DNA of 5,141 nt, taken from assembly GCA_944364705.1 (NCBI GenBank), contig CALVWH010000109.1:1-5141 (forward strand). Direction: 5' to 3'. Of this stretch, positions 1 through 5,141 are shown in pieces. How positions within the stretch are numbered: the first letter of the stretch is position 1; every line of letters begins with the position of its first letter. The notes beneath the pieces were generated by a model. That model was not told where the DNA came from. It searched no databases and saw only the letters and a program-made list of their open reading frames with translations. This stretch comes from an uncultured Bacilli bacterium. Its GTDB lineage: Bacteria > Bacillota_I > Bacilli_A > RF39 > UBA660. The position numbers were made by a program, and so were the translations under genes.

Positions 1-2700
1 GACACCCAAAGAACAAAAAAAGATTTAAAGAAGATCATTTTGATGCCTAATACGGAATTTTTAGCCGAAAGTGAGGTTCCACTTGAAAAGCAAAAACAAA
101 AGTACTTAAATAAATTTACAAAAGTGGTAAATATTTCTTCTTATTTAGAAAATCCATATATTATTTTCCATAACTTTCATGATATTTCTGTTGGATATGA
201 ACATTTATGCGAAGAAATTGTTAATTACAATGAAAGCAACAACGTAAAAGATACCTATATGTTTTCTTTAGAAGATTGCATAAAGAAAAATTCTATTTAT
301 TTAAACCAATTTGATGATCAAATAAAACAAGTAGGGAAAATCTATCATTCAAAAGAATTATCTGCTTTACCAAAAGATAAAAAAGAAATGAATCATCAAT
401 TAAATCAATATTTAAAAGAAAAGAAAACCATTGTTTTATGTCTACAAAACCGGTATCATGTTAATAAATTATTAGACTATTTAGAAAATCCAAACGTAAT
501 TTTTACCAACGAATTCGATTTATATCCCGATAAAATTAATGTAATTGTCAAAAATATAACGTTTGGTTTTGCTTATGACTCTTTGGTTGTTTATGGAGAA
601 CGGGAAATCTTTCACCAAAAAGAAGAAACTCTTTATAAAACAAGATTTCGATATGGGAAAAAAATAAGAGATATTAGTAAACTTGAAGTAGGGGATTATG
701 TTGTTCATTCCATGCATGGAATTGGAAAATATTTAGGAATTCGAACATTGAAAAAAAATAATTTAGAAAAAGATTATTTAATGATTGAATATAAAGATCA
801 TGATAAACTATACATTCCTGTAGAAAAAATCGAATTTCTTTCAAAATATTCAAGCAACGATGCCGTAGTTCCAAATTTAAGCAAGCTTGGAGGAACCGAA
901 TGGCAAAAAACAAAACTACGAGTAAAAAAGAAAATTGAAGATATTGCTTCGGACTTAATGAAGTTATATGCAGAAAGAGAACAAACCCAAGGATTTGCTT
1001 TTCTTGAAGATACCAAAGAACAATATGAATTTGAAAAGGAATTTCCATATCCTTTAACGGAAGACCAAGAAAAAGTAATCAAGGAAATAAAAAAAGATAT
1101 GGAAAAACCAGTTCCTATGGACCGACTTCTTTGTGGTGATGTAGGTTATGGAAAAACAGAAGTTGCTTTTCGAGCGGTATTTAAAGCCATTATGTCAGGA
1201 AAACAAGCATTAATTCTTTGTCCAACAACGATCTTGTCTTCTCAGCACTATCAAAATGCAATCAAACGTTTTGAAAATTATCCTGTAAAAATAGCGTTAT
1301 TAAATCGCTTTGTAACAGGAGCTAGATTAAAAAAAATCTTAGAAGAAATTTCTTCTGGATATGTTGATTTTGTAATTGGTACTCATAAAGCGTTAGGAAA
1401 AGAAATTCAATTTCATGATTTAGGATTACTGGTCATTGATGAAGAACAACGGTTTGGAGTAAAACATAAAGAAAAAATAAAACAATATAAAAACAATATC
1501 GATGTTTTAACGTTATCGGCTACTCCAATTCCAAGAACCTTACAAATGTCCATGGCAGGACTTCGAAGTTTATCTTTGATCGAAACACCACCAATGGATC
1601 GTTATCCTGTTCAAACATATGTTTTAGCAGAAAATAAACAAATTATCAAAGATGCAATTTATAAAGAACTTTCAAGAAATGGTCAAATCTTTTTCCTATA
1701 TAATCATGTAGATTCGATTGAACAAAAAGTAGAGGAAATTCAAAAATTGGTTCCAGAAGCAAGAATTTTCTATGCCCATGGAAAAATGACCAAAGAACAA
1801 TTAGAAGATGTTATGTATCGATTTATGGAAAAAGAGGCCGATATTTTAGTTTGTACAACGATTATTGAAACAGGAATTGATATCGCAAGTGCAAACACTT
1901 TATTAATTATGGATGCAGACCGGTTTGGATTATCGCAACTTTATCAAATTCGAGGTCGTGTTGGAAGAAGCAATAAAATTGCTTATTGCTATTTAATGTA
2001 TGATCCAAGAAAAATTTTAACAGAAGTTGCCGTCAAACGGTTAAAAGTTATTAAAGAATTTACTGAATTAGGAAGTGGATTTTCGATTGCGATGAGAGAC
2101 CTTTCCATTCGTGGAGCAGGAGATATTTTAGGAAAGGAACAATCTGGTTTTGTAGATTCGGTAGGAGTAGAGTTATTCTTACAAATGCTTAATGAAGAAG
2201 TAAATAAAATGCATGGAAAGAAAAAGGAAACTTCTAAAAAAGAAACCGCATTGATTGATGTTCAAACAACAATATCGGATGATTATGTTGCAGACGAAGA
2301 TATAAAAATTGAAATCCATAAAAAGATTAATCAAATCAATAGTAAAGAAAAATTAAAAGAAATTCAAAAAGAGTTAGAAGATCGTTTTGGAAAAATCAAT
2401 GAAGATATTAATATTTATATGCATGAAGAATTGTTTGAAAATATGGCTGCTCAGTTAAATATTACAAACATCAAACAAACAAAGACATTTATTGAAATGG
2501 AACTTCCAAAAGATCTTTTAGATCAATTAGATGGTCAAACCTTGTTTTTAAAGATTACACAATTATCAAGAAAAATAAGATTCCAGACAAAATTTAATCA
2601 TTATTATCTTATTTTAGATTTTGTTAACTTAGATCGTCATTTTATTTATTATTTAATTGATCTTATGGATATTATAAAAGAGTGTATAAAAAAAGATTGA
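1..2700 (+). CDS. mfd: Transcription-repair coupling factor Mfd (5' end outside window)
   Basis: Mfd is the ATP-driven DNA translocase that removes RNA polymerase stalled at lesions and recruits UvrA for nucleotide excision repair. The frame is open from base 1, and its first residues (DTQRT, then MPNTEF) match the family's internal TQR...TEF segment in the UvrB-like module, so the gene begins upstream, probably by about 200-220 residues; TTG at 40 and ATG at 43 are internal. The visible 899 residues hold the rest of the UvrB-like region (to about 215), the RNA-polymerase-interaction CarD-like domain (from VGDYVVH at residue 230 to about 300), and a superfamily 2 motor: Walker A GDVGYGKT (379-386), PTT (408-410), GTH (460-462), DEEQ (480-483), SAT (506-508), TTIIETG (from 619), QIRGRVGRS (649-657). 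The TRG motif has RGAG at 704-707 and Gln714. The C-terminal regulatory domain follows (about 745-890). All key residues are intact. The segment at about residues 20-45 looks shorter than in Bacillus and E. coli. The gene stops at TGA 2698-2700 inside a terminator hairpin. Confidence 0.97.
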   Translation, partial: DTQRTKKDLKKIILMPNTEFLAESEVPLEKQKQKYLNKFTKVVNISSYLENPYIIFHNFHDISVGYEHLCEEIVNYNESNNVKDTYMFSLEDCIKKNSIYLNQFDDQIKQVGKIYHSKELSALPKDKKEMNHQLNQYLKEKKTIVLCLQNRYHVNKLLDYLENPNVIFTNEFDLYPDKINVIVKNITFGFAYDSLVVYGEREIFHQKEETLYKTRFRYGKKIRDISKLEVGDYVVHSMHGIGKYLGIRTLKKNNLEKDYLMIEYKDHDKLYIPVEKIEFLSKYSSNDAVVPNLSKLGGTEWQKTKLRVKKKIEDIASDLMKLYAEREQTQGFAFLEDTKEQYEFEKEFPYPLTEDQEKVIKEIKKDMEKPVPMDRLLCGDVGYGKTEVAFRAVFKAIMSGKQALILCPTTILSSQHYQNAIKRFENYPVKIALLNRFVTGARLKKILEEISSGYVDFVIGTHKALGKEIQFHDLGLLVIDEEQRFGVKHKEKIKQYKNNIDVLTLSATPIPRTLQMSMAGLRSLSLIETPPMDRYPVQTYVLAENKQIIKDAIYKELSRNGQIFFLYNHVDSIEQKVEEIQKLVPEARIFYAHGKMTKEQLEDVMYRFMEKEADILVCTTIIETGIDIASANTLLIMDADRFGLSQLYQIRGRVGRSNKIAYCYLMYDPRKILTEVAVKRLKVIKEFTELGSGFSIAMRDLSIRGAGDILGKEQSGFVDSVGVELFLQMLNEEVNKMHGKKKETSKKETALIDVQTTISDDYVADEDIKIEIHKKINQINSKEKLKEIQKELEDRFGKINEDINIYMHEELFENMAAQLNITNIKQTKTFIEMELPKDLLDQLDGQTLFLKITQLSRKIRFQTKFNHYYLILDFVNLDRHFIYYLIDLMDIIKECIKKD

Positions 2701-2718
2701 GGATTCATCAATCTTTTT
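2690..2718. terminator. Bidirectional intrinsic terminator between convergent genes
   Basis: A perfect 11-bp inverted repeat, AAAAAGATTGA at 2690-2700 and TCAATCTTTTT at 2708-2718, encloses a 7-base loop (2701-2707). Read on the plus strand it ends in a run of five T for mfd. Read on the minus strand the run of seven A at 2688-2694 becomes the T tract for the pyrophosphatase gene. The mfd stop TGA (2698-2700) forms the loop-proximal end of the left arm, and the TAA of the minus-strand gene (2717-2719) overlaps the base of the right arm. The stem is A/T-rich with only two G-C pairs, so it is weak by E. coli standards, but the symmetry and placement between two convergent stops support the call. 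Confidence 0.75.
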
Positions 2719-4330
2719 AATTACTCATAATTTCTAAAATTGCTGGCAATACTTGTTTTTTACGAGACACGACATCTTGTTTATAAAAACCTTGTTTTTC
2801 TTCTTCAAACGCCATATTCATAATATGTTTAGCTTTTTCATTGTAAAAAAAGTAAGATCCATTATGGATAATATCCGTAACTACCAAGGTACATAAAGTA
2901 TAGCCATTATTAAGAGAAATATCATCCAATAGTTGCAAATATTCTTGCACTTGATTTGTAATTTCCTTAATGTTTGTTGTGAAAATTTGACCAATCGCAA
3001 TTTTTTCTTCTTTTACTGGGAAAACTTTGAAATCGTTATAAATAACTTCTTCTTTTGTCATTCCTTCTAAACTTGTTCCCGCATTGAACATTTTAAGTCC
3101 ATATTCTTCATAATTTAAATTTAATTGCGTACTTAAAGCTTCTACAACTCGTTTATCAATATCGGTTGTTGTTGGGGATTTTAAAATTAAGGTATCCGAT
3201 AAAATTCCCGATAACATAAGTCCAGCAATCTTTTTTGGAATCTCAATTTTATTTTCTTTATACATAAGAAAAATAATCGTATTGGTACTTCCAACTGGCA
3301 TATTTCGAAAATTAATAGGCATGGTAGTAGCTACACTTCCAATATTATGGTGATCGACAATCCCCATAATTTCTGCTTCTTCTAATCCATAAATACTTTG
3401 ATCATAAGAATTGTGATCCACTAAAATAACTTTTTTCTTTTTCTTTTCTCCTAAATCCGAAAGTCTTAAAATTCCAAGACAAGTATTTTCATGATCAATA
3501 ACCGGATAATAACTAAATTTTGTTTTATTTGCATGATCGACAAAATCTGTAACAAAGTCGGTATCTTTCATACAAGTAACTGTTGTTTTTCTTATAATTG
3601 TAGAGATATAATTACATAAATTAATAATTTTTATTACTTTAAAAGAATCATATTTTGATTTAATGATGTTGACTTTGTTTTGTTTTGCTAATTCTAAATG
3701 TTCATCTTTTATCTTTGAATTTCCAGTAAGAATAATTAATTTTACATGACTTTGAATCGCATATTCGATTACACTATGTCGGTCTCCAATAATAAGAGCA
3801 TTCTTTTCTCCCATTTTTACTTCCTCAATAATTCGAGTACTTTTATATGCACCAGCAATAATATCTAAACAGAACTCGTCATCAAACCTTAAAACTTCTT
3901 CTCCTTCAATGGTTGTTAAAATGTTATCATAAGATGTAAGCAATTGATTAAAATGTTCGGATATTTGATCTTTGGCAATATCTTTCATTCCAACAATTCC
4001 TTTAAATTTATTATTTTCATCAACAATTAAAGTTGTACTAATTCCATGATTTGTCATATTTTGAAAACCTTTTAAAATCGAATCTTTTTCATTATTATAA
4101 TAGTTTCTTAAATAATTTAAATCTTTGATTTGCAATTTAACATTATCTAAAACGTCTGGTTTTTTTACATGAAAATAGTTTAAAACAAATTCTGTTTCTT
4201 TATTCGTATCACTTAAAATTCTTGCCTGTGTATGCATTCCTAATTGATTATATAAATATTCGAGAGAAAGGGCAGCACACACACTGTCGGTATCCGGTTT
4301 TAAATGTCCAAAAATAAATGTTTTCTCCAT
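2717..4330 (-). CDS. ppaC: Family II Mn-dependent inorganic pyrophosphatase with CBS-DRTGG-CBS insert
   Basis: This cytoplasmic enzyme hydrolyses pyrophosphate to two phosphates, pulling biosynthetic reactions forward. The predicted protein has 537 residues, longer than the roughly 310 of the plain family II enzyme because a regulatory insert follows the first active-site motif. GHLKPDTDS gives His9, Asp13 and Asp15, in the same positions as the metal ligands of the Bacillus subtilis enzyme. A first CBS domain covers about 62-122, a DRTGG domain about 150-243 (IIGDRHSV at 180-187), and a second CBS domain about 244-293. The DHH catalytic part resumes with LVDHN (303-307), VDHHN (325-329), PVGSTNT (345-351) and ILSDT (376-380). 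The C-terminal substrate-binding domain ends with SRKKQ (522-526), carrying the Arg-Lys pair. In characterised relatives AMP and ADP inhibit and ATP or diadenosine polyphosphates activate; this is family knowledge, not seen here. The start at 4330 is chosen because it follows GAGAGGTGA; an in-frame ATG at 4354 lies inside the -10 box. The usual Asn after GHK is Lys here. The symbol is that of the shorter Bacillus enzyme. Confidence 0.95.
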   Translation of the reverse strand: MEKTFIFGHLKPDTDSVCAALSLEYLYNQLGMHTQARILSDTNKETEFVLNYFHVKKPDVLDNVKLQIKDLNYLRNYYNNEKDSILKGFQNMTNHGISTTLIVDENNKFKGIVGMKDIAKDQISEHFNQLLTSYDNILTTIEGEEVLRFDDEFCLDIIAGAYKSTRIIEEVKMGEKNALIIGDRHSVIEYAIQSHVKLIILTGNSKIKDEHLELAKQNKVNIIKSKYDSFKVIKIINLCNYISTIIRKTTVTCMKDTDFVTDFVDHANKTKFSYYPVIDHENTCLGILRLSDLGEKKKKKVILVDHNSYDQSIYGLEEAEIMGIVDHHNIGSVATTMPINFRNMPVGSTNTIIFLMYKENKIEIPKKIAGLMLSGILSDTLILKSPTTTDIDKRVVEALSTQLNLNYEEYGLKMFNAGTSLEGMTKEEVIYNDFKVFPVKEEKIAIGQIFTTNIKEITNQVQEYLQLLDDISLNNGYTLCTLVVTDIIHNGSYFFYNEKAKHIMNMAFEEEKQGFYKQDVVSRKKQVLPAILEIMSN

Positions 4331-4334
4331 ACAC

Positions 4335-4343
4335 TCACCTCTC
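4335..4343 (-). promoter_or_regulatory. Ribosome binding site of the pyrophosphatase gene
   Basis: On the minus strand GAGAGGTGA lies four bases before the ATG at 4330-4328. Its GAGGTGA core pairs with the 16S rRNA tail. This site decides the start: the in-frame ATG at 4354, eight codons earlier, has no comparable site and falls within the promoter. Confidence 0.85.
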
Positions 4344-4352
4344 AGATAAAAC

Positions 4353-4381
4353 ATTATAACACATTTTTTTTATAAGATAAA
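4353..4381 (-). promoter_or_regulatory. SigA-type extended -10 promoter of the pyrophosphatase gene
   Basis: On the minus strand a perfect TATAAT occupies 4358-4353 and is preceded by TGT, giving an extended -10 element (TGTTATAAT). With a 17-base spacer the -35 position reads TTTATC (4381-4376), only about three matches to TTGACA, which the extended -10 could compensate for. Transcription would begin near 4346, leaving a leader of about 16 bases that holds the ribosome binding site and little else. Confidence 0.7.
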
Positions 4382-4411
4382 GTATAAAAGAATTTAAAAA
4401 CTCTCAAAATA
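4382..4411 (+). promoter_or_regulatory. Possible SigG-like (forespore) promoter of spoVT
   Basis: GTATA at 4382-4386 and CAAAATA at 4405-4411 are separated by 18 bases. As I recall the Bacillus subtilis SigG consensus (about GyATR, 17-18 bases, CAtnnTA), only the third base of the -10 element deviates. spoVT of B. subtilis is known to be transcribed by SigG in the forespore, so the location is right. The start point would be near 4418, just ahead of the ribosome binding site. The region is very A/T-rich and a chance match is possible, so this is tentative. Confidence 0.35.
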
Positions 4412-4423
4412 AAAAAGAGAAAT

Positions 4424-4428
4424 GAGGA
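4424..4428 (+). promoter_or_regulatory. Ribosome binding site of spoVT
   Basis: GAGGA lies six bases before the ATG at 4435. It supports that start, which also begins the protein at the conserved N-terminal MKKTGMIRRID of the AbrB/SpoVT family. Confidence 0.85.
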
Positions 4429-4434
4429 AAAAAC

Positions 4435-4968
4435 ATGAAAAAAACGGGAATGATTCGAAGAATTGATGAATTAGGAAGAATTGTTTTGCCAAAAGAAATC
4501 CGAAAAAGTATGCATTTAAAAGTAAGTGATTATTTAGAAATTATTCTTGATCAAGATCGGATTATTTTAAAAAAATATTCCGAAGTTGGAAATATGAAAG
4601 AATTTGCAGACCTTTTAGTAAATTCGATTTATAAAGATTTAAAAAAAGAAATCATGATTACGGATAAAGATCATATTATTAGTTATGAAGGAAAAAATAA
4701 AAAACAATATTTAGGGAAACCGATTAGTAATAACCTTAGTGACCGAATTATGAAACGCCAAGATATTTTAGAAAAATACAAAAAAAAGATCTCGTTTGCT
4801 GAAGGAAAAACAGAAGAATGCAGTTATGGAATTTGTATTATTTTATCTGGTGGAATCGAAGTAGGATCCATTATTACATACGATGATCAACTAGGAATTG
4901 ATGAAATGGATTATAAAATAATGAAAATAATTGCGAATTTTTTAGAAAAACAACTTGAACATGAATAA
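4435..4968 (+). CDS. spoVT: Stage V sporulation protein T (AbrB-type DNA-binding regulator with GAF domain)
   Basis: SpoVT is a DNA-binding regulator that, in Bacillus, adjusts SigG-dependent gene expression in the developing forespore. The 177 residues match the usual length of about 178. Residues 1-50 form the AbrB-type swapped-hairpin domain: TGMIRRIDELGRIVLPKEIR (4-23) followed by DYLEI and IILKKY, very close to the Bacillus protein as I recall it (TGIVRRIDDLGRVVIPKEIR). Residues from about 55 to 175 form the GAF-like domain, which includes DLLVNSIYKDL, KKQYLGKPIS and a C-terminal helix ending in FLEKQLEHE; its ligand is unknown. There is no signal peptide or membrane segment, so it is cytoplasmic. 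The position after mfd matches the B. subtilis order, here with a pyrophosphatase gene between them and transcribed away from spoVT. No terminator follows; a new promoter starts within the last codons. A paralogous AbrB-GAF regulator in a lineage that does not sporulate remains possible, because the window shows no other sporulation gene. Confidence 0.9.
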   Translation: MKKTGMIRRIDELGRIVLPKEIRKSMHLKVSDYLEIILDQDRIILKKYSEVGNMKEFADLLVNSIYKDLKKEIMITDKDHIISYEGKNKKQYLGKPISNNLSDRIMKRQDILEKYKKKISFAEGKTEECSYGICIILSGGIEVGSIITYDDQLGIDEMDYKIMKIIANFLEKQLEHE

Positions 4969-4984
4969 AAAAGTATGCTATAAT
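4955..4984 (+). promoter_or_regulatory. SigA-type promoter of the T-box leader
   Basis: A perfect TATAAT (4979-4984) is preceded by TGC, giving an extended -10 element. TTGAAC (4955-4960), with an 18-base spacer, matches the -35 consensus at four of six positions. The -35 element lies in the last codons of spoVT and the -10 just after its stop. Transcription would start near 4991, a few bases ahead of the T-box Stem I, which fits well. Confidence 0.75.
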
Positions 4985-5078
4985 TTAAGTGTTTCAAATA
5001 CGAAGAAGGAAAGAAAAATAATTTCTTTTGCAAAGAGATCTTATGGTTGGTGAGAATAAGAGAAAAGAATTATTGGAA

Positions 5079-5081
5079 ATG
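5079..5081 (+). other. T-box specifier codon, read as AUG (Met)
   Basis: On the 3' side of Stem I the sequence is GGAA, ATG, G, then the lower helix TTCC. In this family the specifier triplet commonly follows GAA and is followed by a purine before pairing resumes, which places it at 5079-5081 and gives AUG, matching methionine tRNA. A shift of one base would give AAU (Asn), which is less likely because it would lose the GAA rule. The identity should be tested against the gene that follows. Confidence 0.65.
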
Positions 5082-5094
5082 GTTCCGGAGTAGC

Positions 5095-5116
5095 ATAAGC
5101 CGCAAAATTGCGTTAT
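5095..5116 (+). other. Hairpin following T-box Stem I
   Basis: ATAA (5095-5098) pairs with TTAT (5113-5116). CGCA (5101-5104) pairs with TGCG (5109-5112) around an AAAT loop, with G5099 and C5100 bulged. It sits directly after Stem I, where T-box leaders usually carry variable linker stems (Stem II or III region). It lacks a T tract, so it is not a terminator. Confidence 0.6.
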
Positions 5117-5126
5117 CAAATAAGTG

Positions 5127-5140
5127 TATAGAAATCTATA
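5127..5140 (+). other. Second linker hairpin of the T-box leader
   Basis: TATAG (5127-5131) pairs with CTATA (5136-5140) around an AAAT loop; the inner A-T pair 5132/5135 could also form. It probably belongs to Stem III, ahead of the antiterminator. It lies at the window edge, so its lower pairs may extend beyond the last base. Confidence 0.5.
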
Positions 5141-5141
5141 A

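Larger units (their letters stand above)
4991..5141 (+). promoter_or_regulatory. T-box riboswitch leader, probably methionine-type (3' part outside window)
   Basis: T-box leaders bind a specific tRNA and let transcription continue into the downstream gene only when that tRNA is uncharged. Stem I is complete here. Its base pairs 4999-5001 with 5090-5092 and GGAA 5008-5011 with TTCC 5083-5086, around a purine-rich asymmetric loop where the family has a kink-turn. The middle helix pairs 5017-5023 with 5068-5074 and 5025-5029 with 5063-5067, with one bulged U at 5024. The AGAGA bulge is at 5034-5038. The distal helix pairs 5039-5044 with 5056-5061 around the conserved GGTTGGTGAGA loop (5045-5055). 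Two further hairpins follow. The antiterminator, with the tRNA-acceptor-binding T-box sequence, and the terminator are not reached before the window ends. The regulated gene lies to the right on the same strand. Confidence 0.92.

Noticed and set aside
40..45. TTG or ATG near the left edge as the start of the first gene
   Set aside because: The frame is open to base 1 and the codons before position 40 encode the conserved TQR segment of Mfd, so this is the interior of a gene truncated by the window.
520..1082. Open frames on the minus strand within mfd (520-717, 674-1048, 798-1082)
   Set aside because: They are antisense to highly conserved Mfd domains, encode low-complexity Phe/Leu/Ser-rich peptides without recognisable motifs, and reflect the A/T-rich codon pattern of the sense strand.
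2688..2718. Inverted repeat at 2690-2718 as a transposon end or insertion scar
   Set aside because: It lies exactly between convergent stop codons with flanking A and T runs, which a bidirectional terminator explains; no direct repeats or transposase are present.
4371..4388. TATAAG (4371-4376) and TATAAA (4383-4388) as SigA -10 boxes for spoVT
   Set aside because: Neither has a recognisable -35 element at the right distance (AAAACA and CACATT), and such hexamers are expected by chance in DNA this A/T-rich.
4961..5053. A 30-codon plus-strand open frame (MNKK...) overlapping the end of spoVT
   Set aside because: It has no ribosome binding site, overlaps spoVT, and runs through the promoter and Stem I of the T-box leader, whose RNA structure explains the sequence.
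5095..5116. Hairpin with CGCA/TGCG stem as an intrinsic terminator
   Set aside because: No T tract follows and it sits immediately after T-box Stem I, where linker stems are expected.

Overview
The window is a short, AT-rich, ordinary-looking piece of a low-GC Firmicute (Bacillota) chromosome. It holds three protein genes packed almost without gaps and the beginning of a fourth transcription unit that runs off the right edge. The grounds for this placement are the strong A/T bias at third codon positions, GAGG-type ribosome binding sites, Mfd and SpoVT sequences that read like Bacillus-type proteins, and a T-box leader. TGA ends the first gene, so the standard bacterial code is in use rather than the mycoplasma code. 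An Erysipelotrichia-like or other deep Bacilli lineage would fit, but I cannot settle this from the window.

Layout. (1) Positions 1-2700, plus strand: the C-terminal roughly 900 residues of Mfd, the transcription-repair coupling factor; its start lies left of the window. (2) Positions 2690-2718: a perfect 11-bp hairpin shared by two convergent genes and containing or touching both stop codons. (3) Positions 2717-4330, minus strand: a family II manganese-dependent inorganic pyrophosphatase with a CBS-DRTGG-CBS regulatory insert, with its own promoter and ribosome binding site. (4) Positions 4331-4434: a 104-base divergent intergenic region with a clear SigA-type extended -10 promoter for the pyrophosphatase and a possible SigG-like promoter for the gene on the other side. 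(5) Positions 4435-4968, plus strand: SpoVT, the AbrB-fold plus GAF sporulation regulator. (6) Positions 4955-5141: a SigA-type promoter beginning inside the last codons of spoVT, then the first half of a T-box riboswitch. The Stem I specifier reads most naturally as AUG (methionine), which predicts a methionine-related gene, for example methionyl-tRNA synthetase, just to the right.

How they fit together. The order mfd then spoVT is the one known from Bacillus subtilis, so this is a conserved neighbourhood (from memory of that genome) with a pyrophosphatase gene set into it in the opposite direction. The genes do not form one pathway: DNA repair, pyrophosphate hydrolysis tuned by adenine nucleotides, forespore gene control and tRNA-charging-sensitive regulation simply sit side by side. 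I see no mobile element, CRISPR array, defence system or plainly novel system. The most informative points are the methionine-type T-box cut by the window edge, the double-duty terminator, the divergent promoter region, and a shortened segment in the UvrB-like part of Mfd.
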